Translations under genes and position numbers: made by a program
The notes under the pieces: model-generated
The model's input: the letters and a program-made list of their open reading frames with translations, nothing else
Database searches by the model: none
Told to the model about the DNA's origin: nothing
Shown here: piece after piece, positions 1 through 6,223 of the stretch
Numbering within the stretch: position 1 is the first letter of the stretch
Layout: each line of letters opens with the position of its first letter
Assembly (NCBI GenBank): GCA_902490055.1
Contig: CABUCP010000145.1
Location: forward strand, 1 to 7,550
DNA from: an uncultured Klebsiella sp.
Lineage (GTDB): Bacteria; Pseudomonadota; Gammaproteobacteria; Enterobacterales; Enterobacteriaceae
Direction: 5' to 3'
DNA: 7,550 bases

Positions 1-7
1 ACCTCGC

Positions 8-16
8 TGGTATACT
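8..16 (+). promoter_or_regulatory. Candidate extended -10 promoter element for apbE
   Basis: TGG followed by TATACT gives an extended -10 (TGnTATAAT type) with 5 of 6 matches in the hexamer. Transcription would start near base 23 and leave a leader of about 25 bases that includes the AGGAG ribosome binding site at 34-38. Any -35 element would lie before the window, so it cannot be checked. This is a motif match only. Confidence 0.45.
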
Positions 17-47
17 CTGGCTGCCTTTGTAACAGGAGCCTGCTTTC

Positions 48-1094
48 ATGGATACCACCTTTTTCCGCGCCGCCTTTTTCGGCCTCTGCGTTCTGCTTAC
101 CGGTTGTGATTCCTCGACATCCCCGGCCACGCAAAAATCAGCCGCCACCGTACTCGATGGTAAAACGATGGGGACCTACTGGCGGGTCAGCGTGATTGGC
201 CTTGAACCGGCAAAAGCTGAGGAACTGCGCCATAAAGTGCAGGCGCAGCTTGACGCTGACGATCGCCTGCTCTCCACCTGGAAAAACGACTCTGCGCTGA
301 TGCGCTTCAACCATGCTGCCACCACCGCGCCGTGGCCGGTGGACGAAGCGATGGCGGATATCGTTACTCTGTCGCTGCGTATTGGCGCAAAAACCGCCGG
401 GGCGATGGATATTACCGTCGGGCCGCTGGTCAATTTGTGGGGCTTTGGCCCGGATAAGCAGCCGGTGAAAACGCCGACGGCACAGCAAATCGCGGCGGCA
501 AAAGCGCGCACGGGGCTGCAGCATCTGACGGTTATCAACCGTGCTGATAAACAATATCTGCAAAAAGATATTCCTGATTTATTTGTCGATCTTTCTACCG
601 TTGGCGAGGGCTATGCCGCCGATCATCTGGCGCGTTTGATGGAGCAGGAAGGGATCGCCCGTTATCTGGTATCGGTCGGCGGGGCGCTGGTAAGCCGCGG
701 CATGAACGGCGACGATAAACCGTGGCGGGTAGCGATTCAAAAACCGACCGATCGCGAAAATGCGGTACAGGCGATCGTCGATATCAACGGCCACGGTATC
801 AGCACCTCGGGCAGTTATCGTAACTACTACGAACTGGACGGCAAGCGCATTTCGCATGTTATTGATCCGCAAACCGGAGAGCCGATCAACCATAAGCTGG
901 TCTCGGTGACGGTGATTGCCCCTACGGCGCTCGAGGCCGACGGCTGGGATACCGGGCTGATGGTCCTGGGGCCGAAAAAAGCGCAGCAGGTGGCGCACGA
1001 GCAGGGATTGGCGGTGTATATGATTGTCAAAGAGGGCGACGGCTTTAAAACTTGGATGTCGCCGCAGTTCCGCACTTTCCTGGTCGGCGAATAG
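48..1094 (+). CDS. apbE: FAD:protein FMN transferase, lipoprotein ApbE
   Basis: ApbE-family enzymes transfer FMN from FAD to a Thr/Ser of exported target proteins, such as Na+-NQR and Rnf subunits, in a Mg2+-dependent reaction on the periplasmic side. The 348-residue product is close to the ~351 residues of E. coli ApbE and aligns with it along its whole length from memory. Residues 1-19 form a lipoprotein signal peptide ending in the lipobox LTGC (17-20). Cys20 would be lipidated, and Asp21 at +2 is the classical inner-membrane retention signal. Family motifs seen are KTMGTYW (39-45), DLSTVGEGYA (181-190), VSVGGAL (209-215), TSGSYRNY (253-260), HVIDPQTG (270-277) and the metal-site region EADGWDTGLMVLG (296-308). 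The ATG start has AGGAG nine bases upstream. The Ada box begins right after the stop codon. The gene looks intact. The function call is sure; the actual target proteins are not visible here. Confidence 0.96.
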   Translation: MDTTFFRAAFFGLCVLLTGCDSSTSPATQKSAATVLDGKTMGTYWRVSVIGLEPAKAEELRHKVQAQLDADDRLLSTWKNDSALMRFNHAATTAPWPVDEAMADIVTLSLRIGAKTAGAMDITVGPLVNLWGFGPDKQPVKTPTAQQIAAAKARTGLQHLTVINRADKQYLQKDIPDLFVDLSTVGEGYAADHLARLMEQEGIARYLVSVGGALVSRGMNGDDKPWRVAIQKPTDRENAVQAIVDINGHGISTSGSYRNYYELDGKRISHVIDPQTGEPINHKLVSVTVIAPTALEADGWDTGLMVLGPKKAQQVAHEQGLAVYMIVKEGDGFKTWMSPQFRTFLVGE

Positions 1095-1107
1095 AATTAA
1101 AAAGCAA
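1095..1107 (+). promoter_or_regulatory. Ada box (methylated-Ada operator) of the ada-alkB operon
   Basis: The sequence AAT-TAAAAA-GCAA matches the bipartite Ada operator known from the E. coli ada and aidB promoters, an AAT A-box and a GCAA B-box separated by six bases. It lies 65 bases before the ada ATG and starts at the first base after the apbE stop codon. Ada methylated at its N-terminal cysteine would bind here and recruit RNA polymerase, giving positive autoregulation. The matching -10 is unclear: TAAGGC (1132-1137) and TACACT (1150-1155) are candidates and both are weak, as expected for an activator-dependent promoter. Confidence 0.75.
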
Positions 1108-1172
1108 GAAGCGCGGTTTTTTAGCGCGGCGTAAGGCGCAGAGTGAAGATACACTTACAGCAGGAGCCCGCT

Positions 1173-2243
1173 ATGAAACCGATGATTGCCGACATTGATA
1201 ATGACGACCGCCGCTGGCAGGCGGTCTGCGAACGTGACGCCAGCGCTGACGGGCAGTTCGTGTTCGCGGTACTGACGACCGGCGTCTGCTGCCGCCCCTC
1301 GTGCCGTTCACGGCGGGCGCGGCGGGAGAACGTGCGCTTTTATCCTGACGTTGCGGCAGCGCAGGCGGCGGGGTTTCGCCCCTGTAAACGCTGTCAGCCG
1401 GATAAAACCGACCCGGAACAGCAGCGGGTGGACAAAGTCGCCGCCGCCTGTCGCCTGCTGGAGCAGGAAACGCCAATCACTCTTGAGGCGCTGGCGCAGC
1501 AGCTGGCGGTCAGCCCATTTCATTTTCATCGCTTGTTTAAGTCCGTGACCGGCGTTACGCCAAAGGCCTGGCAGCAGGCCTGGCGCGCGCGGCGGTTGCG
1601 CGAAGCGCTTAGCCACGGCGATAGCGTCACCGTGGCGGCGCTGGCGGCGGGCTTTCCCGATACCGCCAGCTATTACCGCAAAGCCGATGATACGTTGGGC
1701 ATGACCGCCCGCCAGTTCAAACGCGGCGGCGAAGCTATGGTGATTCGCTGGGTCTGCGGCGATAGCGCTTCGGGTCGCTGCCTGGTGGCGCTCAGCGAGC
1801 GAGGGGTATGCGCCGTTTTATTGGCTGATGATGACGATACGTTATATGCGGAACTGGTGAGCTTGTTTCCGGGCGCCCGCTTGCAGAGGGGCGACGGCGC
1901 GGTTGCCGAACAGGTGGCGCAGGTGTTTAGCCACCTGCAAAACCCGCTGCTGGCGGTAAACCTGCCGCTGGATATTCGCGGTACCGCTTTCCAGCAACGG
2001 ATCTGGCAAGCCTTGCGCCAGATCCCCACGGGCGAAACCCGTAGCTACCGCGAGGTAGCGGAGAGCATTGGCCAACCGCGCGCGGTTCGGGCGGTGGCCG
2101 GCGCCTGCGCCGCCAATAAGCTGGCGATCGTCATCCCCTGTCATCGGGTGATACGCGAGGGCGGGGCGCTCTCCGGTTATCGCTGGGGAAGCGCGCGTAA
2201 GGCGCTGCTGCTGGCGAGAGAAGCAAAATTACGGGAGAAATAA
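1173..2243 (+). CDS. ada: Bifunctional Ada: methylphosphotriester/O6-methylguanine-DNA methyltransferase and transcriptional activator
   Basis: Ada is the suicide repair protein and sensor of the adaptive response to DNA alkylation. The 356-residue product compares with 354 in E. coli. The N-terminal Zn domain (about 12-80) carries the four Cys ligands C40, C44 (CRPSC), C71 and C74 (CKRC). C40 aligns with the phosphotriester methyl acceptor Cys38 of E. coli. An AraC-type helix-turn-helix region follows (about 88-185). The C-terminal methyltransferase domain (about 190-350) contains the active-site motif IPCHRV with Cys323, equivalent to E. coli Cys321, and the LSGYRWG motif (333-339). I chose the ATG at 1173, where AGGAG (1162-1166) sits six bases upstream and the N-terminus resembles E. 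coli Ada. An in-frame GTG at 1143 would add ten residues but includes the Shine-Dalgarno itself. An extra cysteine, C39, directly precedes the acceptor. The gene overlaps alkB by one base (TAATG), so they are translated as an operon. Confidence 0.97.
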   Translation: MKPMIADIDNDDRRWQAVCERDASADGQFVFAVLTTGVCCRPSCRSRRARRENVRFYPDVAAAQAAGFRPCKRCQPDKTDPEQQRVDKVAAACRLLEQETPITLEALAQQLAVSPFHFHRLFKSVTGVTPKAWQQAWRARRLREALSHGDSVTVAALAAGFPDTASYYRKADDTLGMTARQFKRGGEAMVIRWVCGDSASGRCLVALSERGVCAVLLADDDDTLYAELVSLFPGARLQRGDGAVAEQVAQVFSHLQNPLLAVNLPLDIRGTAFQQRIWQALRQIPTGETRSYREVAESIGQPRAVRAVAGACAANKLAIVIPCHRVIREGGALSGYRWGSARKALLLAREAKLREK

Positions 2244-2890
2244 TGCTCGATCTGTTTGCCGATACGCCGCCCTGGCACGAGCCGCTGGCGCCGGGGGCGG
2301 TCATATTACGCCGCTATGCCTATCAGCGCGCGCCGGCGCTGTTGCAGGCTATCGCCGAGGTGGCTGGCAGTTCGCCTTTTCGTCAGATGGTGACCCCCGG
2401 CGGTTATACCATGTCGGTGGCGATGACCAACTGCGGCGAGCTTGGCTGGACGACCGACAGGCATGGCTATCTCTATGCGTCGGGCGATCCGCTGACCGGC
2501 GCGCCCTGGCCGCAAATGCCGCTGCTTTTCCAGCAACTGGCGGCAGACGCGGCGCAGGAAGCGGGCTATGCGCATTTCTCCCCCGACGCCTGTTTGATTA
2601 ACCGCTACCCGCCGGGCGCGAAGCTGTCACTGCATCAGGATAAAGACGAACGCGATTTGCGCGCGCCTATCGTGTCGGTGTCGCTGGGGCTGCCGGCGGT
2701 ATTTCAGTTTGGCGGCCTGCGGCGTAACGATCCGCTGCGCCGGTTGCTGCTGGAGCATGGCGATGTGGTGGTGTGGGGCGGCGAATCGCGTCTTTTCTAT
2801 CACGGTATTCAGCCGCTGAAGCCCGGTGAGCATCCGCTGACCGGCGCCTGCCGCTACAATCTCACTTTCCGTCTTGCGGACCTGCGGTAA
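2243..2890 (+). CDS. alkB: Alpha-ketoglutarate- and Fe(II)-dependent DNA dioxygenase AlkB
   Basis: AlkB directly reverses 1-methyladenine and 3-methylcytosine (and etheno adducts) in DNA by oxidative demethylation, releasing formaldehyde. The 215-residue product nearly equals the 216 of E. coli and keeps the same numbering. The Fe(II) triad is H131, D133 (HQD) and H187. The 2-oxoglutarate contacts N120, Y122, R204, N206 and R210 are present. Substrate-pocket residues Y55, M61, W69, Y76 and D135 are also conserved, so the enzyme should be active. The start codon shares a base with the ada stop (TAATG), and GGAGA (2234-2238) inside the end of ada serves as ribosome binding site. This implies translational coupling and induction by methylated Ada from the Ada box upstream of ada. 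I see nothing odd in the gene. Confidence 0.97.
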   Translation: MLDLFADTPPWHEPLAPGAVILRRYAYQRAPALLQAIAEVAGSSPFRQMVTPGGYTMSVAMTNCGELGWTTDRHGYLYASGDPLTGAPWPQMPLLFQQLAADAAQEAGYAHFSPDACLINRYPPGAKLSLHQDKDERDLRAPIVSVSLGLPAVFQFGGLRRNDPLRRLLLEHGDVVVWGGESRLFYHGIQPLKPGEHPLTGACRYNLTFRLADLR

Positions 2891-2900
2891 GAATAAAAAT

Positions 2901-2913
2901 AAGAATTATTCTT
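2901..2913. repeat. A/T-rich perfect inverted repeat between alkB and yojI
   Basis: AAGAAT-T-ATTCTT is a perfect 6-bp inverted repeat around one central base, starting ten bases after the alkB stop. With a one-base loop it cannot form a full hairpin, and no T tract follows, so it is not a normal terminator. It suits a dimeric regulator site better. Lrp has been reported to control yojI in E. coli, but the match to any named operator is not good enough to assign one. A second perfect palindrome, GTTTAAAC, lies at 2931-2938. Confidence 0.5.
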
Positions 2914-2939
2914 GCTGTCGTCGGTAAGCCGTTTAAACT
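2912..2939 (+). promoter_or_regulatory. Weak candidate promoter for yojI
   Basis: TTGCTG (2912-2917) and TAAACT (2934-2939, 4 of 6 matches to TATAAT) are separated by 16 bases. Transcription would start near 2946, about 25 bases before the yojI ATG. The -35 overlaps the right arm of the AAGAAT palindrome by two bases. Both hexamers are weak, and yojI could instead be read through from alkB. Confidence 0.25.
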
Positions 2940-2970
2940 GCTGGCTGTTTGCTTGTCCGGATTGTGGCTT

Positions 2971-4614
2971 ATGGAATTACTTGTTCTTGTTTGGCGCCAG
3001 TATCGCTGGCCGTTTATTGCCGTCATGGCGCTGAGTTTGCTCAGCGCGGCGTTAGGCATCGGGCTGATTGCCTTTATCAACCTGCGCCTGATCTCCCTGG
3101 TGGATACGTCGCTCAGCGTACTGCCCGAGTTTCTCGGCCTGCTGCTGTTATTGATGGCGGTGACCCTGGGCTCGCAGCTGGCGTTAACGACACTCGGCCA
3201 CCATTTCGTTTATCGCCTGCGCGGCGAATTTATTAAACGTATTCTCGATACCCAAATCGAAAAGGTCGAAAAAATCGGCAGCGCGTCGCTGCTGGCGGGG
3301 TTAACCAGCGACGTCCGCAATATCACTATCGCTTTCGTGCGTCTACCGGAGCTGGTGCAAGGCATTATCCTGACCTTCGGCTCCGCCGCCTATCTGGCAT
3401 TTCTGTCAGGTAAAATGATGCTGGTGACCGCGGTATGGATGGCGGTGACCATCTGGGGCGGTTTTGTGCTGGTGGCGCGGGTCTATAAGCATATGGCGAC
3501 GCTGCGTGAGACCGAAGACAAGCTGTATCATGATTACCAGACGGTGCTGGAAGGGCGTAAAGAACTCACGCTGAACCGCGAACGCGCCGAATATGTCTTT
3601 AATCAGCTGTATCTGCCGGATGCCCGTGACTACCGTCACCATATTATTCGCGCCGATACCTTCCACCTTAGCGCGGTAAACTGGTCGAACATCATGATGC
3701 TTGGCGCCATCGGTCTGGTGTTCTGGATGGCCAACGGTCTCGGGTGGGCTAATACCGCGGTGGCTGCGACCTATTCGTTAACGCTACTGTTCCTGCGCAC
3801 GCCGCTGCTGTCGGCGGTAGGCGCGCTGCCAACGCTGCTCAGCGCGCAGGTGGCGTTCAATAAACTGCATCAATTTGCGCTGGCGCCGTATCGCGCCGGG
3901 TTCCCTGAGCCACAGGCGCATTCGCACTGGCAAACGCTGGAACTGCGCGACGTGACGTTCCACTATCCGGATAACAGTTTTGCCATCGGGCCGATCAATC
4001 TGACCCTCAGGCGCGGCGAACTGGTCTTCCTGATTGGCGGCAACGGGAGCGGCAAATCGACGCTGGCTATGTTGCTGACCGGTCTGTATCAACCGCTCTC
4101 CGGGCAAATTCTGCTCGATGGGCAACCGCTGGCGGCGGATAAGCCGGAAGATTATCGTAAACTGTTCTCGGCGGTATTTACCGATGTCTGGTTGTTTGAC
4201 CGCCTGCTCGGGCCCAAGGGTGAACGCGCCGATCCGGCGCTGGTGGCAAAATGGCTGGCGTACCTGAAGATGGACCACAAGCTGCAGCTGGAAGAGGGCA
4301 AAATCCTCGATCTGAAACTGTCGAAAGGGCAGAAAAAACGCGTGGCGCTGCTGCTGGCGCTGGCGGAAGAGCGCGATATTATTCTGCTTGATGAGTGGGC
4401 CGCCGATCAGGATCCGCATTTCCGCCGCGAGTTCTATCAGGTGTTACTGCCGCTGATGCAGCAAATGGGGAAAACCGTGTTTGCCATCAGCCACGATGAC
4501 CACTATTTCCAGCATGCCGACCGTCTGCTGGAGATGCGCAGCGGTAAGCTTAGCGAGCTCACCGGAGAAGAGCGCGAACTGGCGACCCGCGATGCGGTAG
4601 CGCGTACCGCGTAA
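2971..4614 (+). CDS. yojI: ABC exporter YojI, cyclic-peptide transporter family (permease fused to ATPase)
   Basis: YojI is an inner-membrane ABC half-transporter. In E. coli it exports the lasso peptide microcin J25 together with TolC; its native substrate is not settled. The product from the ATG at 2971 has 547 residues, the same as E. coli, with a matching N-terminus ([10 protein letters not shown]). About six membrane segments lie at roughly 14-37, 52-73, 128-147, 150-170, 238-256 and 265-290. The ATPase domain follows: Walker [10 protein letters not shown] (356-364), signature LSKGQ (450-454, the usual LSGGQ with Lys), Walker B IILLDE (470-475) and H-loop His508. No peptidase domain is present, which agrees with the SyrD/PvdE-like subfamily. 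The Shine-Dalgarno before the ATG is weak, and in-frame TTG codons at 2953 and 2962 are possible but less likely starts. It lies 80 bases after alkB on the same strand. Confidence 0.94.
   Translation: MELLVLVWRQYRWPFIAVMALSLLSAALGIGLIAFINLRLISLVDTSLSVLPEFLGLLLLLMAVTLGSQLALTTLGHHFVYRLRGEFIKRILDTQIEKVEKIGSASLLAGLTSDVRNITIAFVRLPELVQGIILTFGSAAYLAFLSGKMMLVTAVWMAVTIWGGFVLVARVYKHMATLRETEDKLYHDYQTVLEGRKELTLNRERAEYVFNQLYLPDARDYRHHIIRADTFHLSAVNWSNIMMLGAIGLVFWMANGLGWANTAVAATYSLTLLFLRTPLLSAVGALPTLLSAQVAFNKLHQFALAPYRAGFPEPQAHSHWQTLELRDVTFHYPDNSFAIGPINLTLRRGELVFLIGGNGSGKSTLAMLLTGLYQPLSGQILLDGQPLAADKPEDYRKLFSAVFTDVWLFDRLLGPKGERADPALVAKWLAYLKMDHKLQLEEGKILDLKLSKGQKKRVALLLALAEERDIILLDEWAADQDPHFRREFYQVLLPLMQQMGKTVFAISHDDHYFQHADRLLEMRSGKLSELTGEERELATRDAVARTA
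3468..3475 (+). other. Chi octamer GCTGGTGG
   Basis: Exact match to the E. coli RecBCD-modulating Chi sequence, within yojI. It is the first of three exact copies on this strand. Confidence 0.6.
4239..4246 (+). other. Chi octamer GCTGGTGG
   Basis: Second exact Chi match, within the ATPase-coding part of yojI and in the same orientation as the first. Confidence 0.6.
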
Positions 4615-4628
4615 TCGCCTTACCCGGT

Positions 4629-4646
4629 CCGGGGCGTTAGCCCCGG
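4629..4646 (+). terminator. GC-rich hairpin after yojI, possible atypical terminator
   Basis: CCGGGGC-GTTA-GCCCCGG is a perfect 7-bp stem with a four-base loop, 14 bases after the yojI stop. No T tract follows directly, and the first T run (4676-4681) is about 30 bases downstream. It is therefore not a canonical intrinsic terminator. It may act with Rho, protect the yojI mRNA 3' end from exonucleases, or be a REP-like element. The hairpin itself is certain; the role is inferred. Confidence 0.4.
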
Positions 4647-4704
4647 CCGCTCCGTCGTCAATACGCCATATTGCTGTTTTTTCCGGCAGACGAATTGCTG
4701 GCGG

Positions 4705-4733
4705 TTATTATTTCTCCCTCCTCGCGCTATGCT
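4705..4733 (+). promoter_or_regulatory. Weak candidate promoter for mgtE
   Basis: TTATTA (4705-4710) and TATGCT (4728-4733, 4 of 6 matches) are 17 bases apart. Transcription would start near 4740 and leave a leader of about 47 bases. Placement in the 172-base gap is sensible, but the hexamers are poor. Confidence 0.3.
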
Positions 4734-4735
4734 TA

Positions 4736-4747
4736 TGGCTTCGGCCA
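4736..4747 (+). other. C(TTCG)G tetraloop hairpin in the mgtE leader
   Basis: TGGC-TTCG-GCCA forms a perfect 4-bp stem closed by the unusually stable C(UUCG)G tetraloop in RNA. It lies about 40 bases before the mgtE ATG, next to the candidate transcription start. A perfect palindrome, ACCCGGGT (4747-4754), adjoins it. A role in 5'-end mRNA stability is possible but not shown. Confidence 0.5.
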
Positions 4748-4786
4748 CCCGGGTCGACTTCTATTCTCACAAGGATTGCCTGAGCG

Positions 4787-6223
4787 ATGTCCGTTTTGCA
4801 TAAAAAGAGCGCCCGATTACGCGATGAAGAACGTGCCCGCCTGATTTGGCTGCTGAGTACCGATAAGGCCGTTACCTCCGCGCTGCTGGGAAAATTAACG
4901 CTCGCTGAACGTTACGATGAAGGCACGTTGGCCGATGACCTGGCGGAAGTGGAAGTATTAGTATCGCATCTGCCGCCGCCGGACCTTGCCGATGCCCTCG
5001 AAGCGCTGCCTTATGATGCCCGTACCGCGCTGTGGGGACTGGTCGCCGACGACAAACGCGGCGAAGTGCTGCTGGAAGCATCAGAAAACGTCTGGGGCGA
5101 TCTCATCGACAAGATGAGCGACCACGACCTGATCTTTGCGCTGCAATCACTGGATATTGATGAACAGGTTTACCTGCTACAGCACCTGCCGCGTGATTTA
5201 ACCGGCCGTCTGCTGGCGACGCTGCCGCCGGATAAACGCGCGCGCATTCGCCAGATGATGCGCTACGCCGATAATACCGTCGGCGCGATCATGGAATTTG
5301 AAGTGATTACCGTACGCCCGGAAGCTACCCTGGCGGCGGTGCAGCGTTACCTGCGGCGGCTGGGTAAAATGCCGGAAAACACCGATAAACTGTTCGTCAC
5401 TACCCGCAATAAATTGCTGCTGGGCGAACTGGAGCTGCAAACCATTCTGCTTAACGATGCGCAAAAGCGCGTCGGCGATGTGATGGAAGGCGACCCGGTG
5501 ACCTTCCAGCCGCAGGAAGAAGCGGAAAAAGTCGCCCGTACCTTCGAACGTGACGACTTACTCAGCGCGGCGGTGATCGATGCCGACGGCAAATTGATGG
5601 GGCGTTTGACCATCGATGAAATCGTTGACGTGGTGTACGAAGAGACCGATAACGACCTGCGCCGGATGGGCGGTCTGAGCGAAGATGATGATGTTTTTGC
5701 GCCGGTGAGCAAAGCGGTGAAAACTCGCTGGGCGTGGCTGGCGGTGAACCTCTGCACGGCGTTTATCGCTTCACGGGTGATCGACGGCTTTGAACATACT
5801 ATTTCGCAGCTGGTGGCATTGGCCTCGCTGATGCCGATCGTCGCCGGGATCGGCGGTAATACCGGTAATCAAACGATCACCATGATCGTTCGCGCGATGG
5901 CTCTGCAGCAGATCCAGCCGGGGAGTTTTAGCTTTTTGATCTTGCGTGAAATGGGGGTGGCGCTGATTAATGGCCTGGTGTGGGGCGGTATCATGGGCGC
6001 CATTACCTGGTGGCTGTATGATGACCCGCAGCTCGGCGGCGTGATGACGCTGGCAATGATGCTCAACCTGCTGATGGCGGCAATGATGGGCGTTATCATC
6101 CCGTTGGTGATGGTCAAACTGGGGCGCGACCCGGCGGTCGGCTCCAGCGTGATGATCACCGCTATAACCGACACCGGCGGCTTCTTTATTTTCCTTGGTC
6201 TGGCGACGCTGTTTTTGATGTAG
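4787..6223 (+). CDS. mgtE: Magnesium transporter MgtE (CBS-gated Mg2+ channel)
   Basis: MgtE is a dimeric inner-membrane Mg2+ channel that closes when its cytoplasmic domains bind Mg2+. The 478-residue product has the complete architecture: acidic N domain (about 35-160), a CBS-domain pair (about 165-290), an acidic connector (SEDDD, 298-302) leading into the plug region, and a membrane domain (about 313-478) with some five helices. Hallmarks are SLMPIVAGIGGNTGNQ (347-362) and the final helix, where Asp462 (TAITDTGGF) aligns with the pore Asp432 of Thermus MgtE. The ATG start has AAGGA (4771-4775), spaced a rather long eleven bases away. E. coli K-12 has no MgtE and uses CorA and MgtA, so this gene is an accessory addition beside the conserved apbE-yojI block. 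No M-box riboswitch is recognisable in the short leader. Its last 38 bases overlap the convergent SulP gene. Confidence 0.95.
   Translation: MSVLHKKSARLRDEERARLIWLLSTDKAVTSALLGKLTLAERYDEGTLADDLAEVEVLVSHLPPPDLADALEALPYDARTALWGLVADDKRGEVLLEASENVWGDLIDKMSDHDLIFALQSLDIDEQVYLLQHLPRDLTGRLLATLPPDKRARIRQMMRYADNTVGAIMEFEVITVRPEATLAAVQRYLRRLGKMPENTDKLFVTTRNKLLLGELELQTILLNDAQKRVGDVMEGDPVTFQPQEEAEKVARTFERDDLLSAAVIDADGKLMGRLTIDEIVDVVYEETDNDLRRMGGLSEDDDVFAPVSKAVKTRWAWLAVNLCTAFIASRVIDGFEHTISQLVALASLMPIVAGIGGNTGNQTITMIVRAMALQQIQPGSFSFLILREMGVALINGLVWGGIMGAITWWLYDDPQLGGVMTLAMMLNLLMAAMMGVIIPLVMVKLGRDPAVGSSVMITAITDTGGFFIFLGLATLFLM
5809..5816 (+). other. Chi octamer GCTGGTGG
   Basis: Third exact Chi match, within mgtE, again on the + strand. 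Confidence 0.6.

Noticed and set aside
1110..1129. Terminator for apbE formed by the two AGCGCGG copies around a T6 run
   Set aside because: The copies are direct, not inverted, repeats and do not form a useful stem.
579..1154. Long minus-strand open frame of 191 codons opposite apbE and the Ada box
   Set aside because: It lies antisense to a strongly conserved gene, has no recognisable domain and no ribosome binding site I can see, and looks like a codon-bias shadow.
1143..1172. In-frame GTG start for ada ten codons upstream
   Set aside because: The ATG at 1173 has a well-placed AGGAG and matches the E. coli N-terminus. The upstream extension would translate through that Shine-Dalgarno.
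2895..2914. Fur box at the AAGAATTATTCTT palindrome
   Set aside because: The A/T-rich dyad departs too far from GATAATGATAATCATTATC, and yojI is not a known iron gene.
3784..4419. 211-codon minus-strand open frame opposite yojI
   Set aside because: It is Gln/Arg-rich low-complexity translation antisense to the ATPase region, typical of shadows in GC-rich DNA.
4615..4786. M-box Mg2+ riboswitch before mgtE
   Set aside because: The leader after the likely transcription start is only about 47 bases, and I recognise none of the conserved M-box core.
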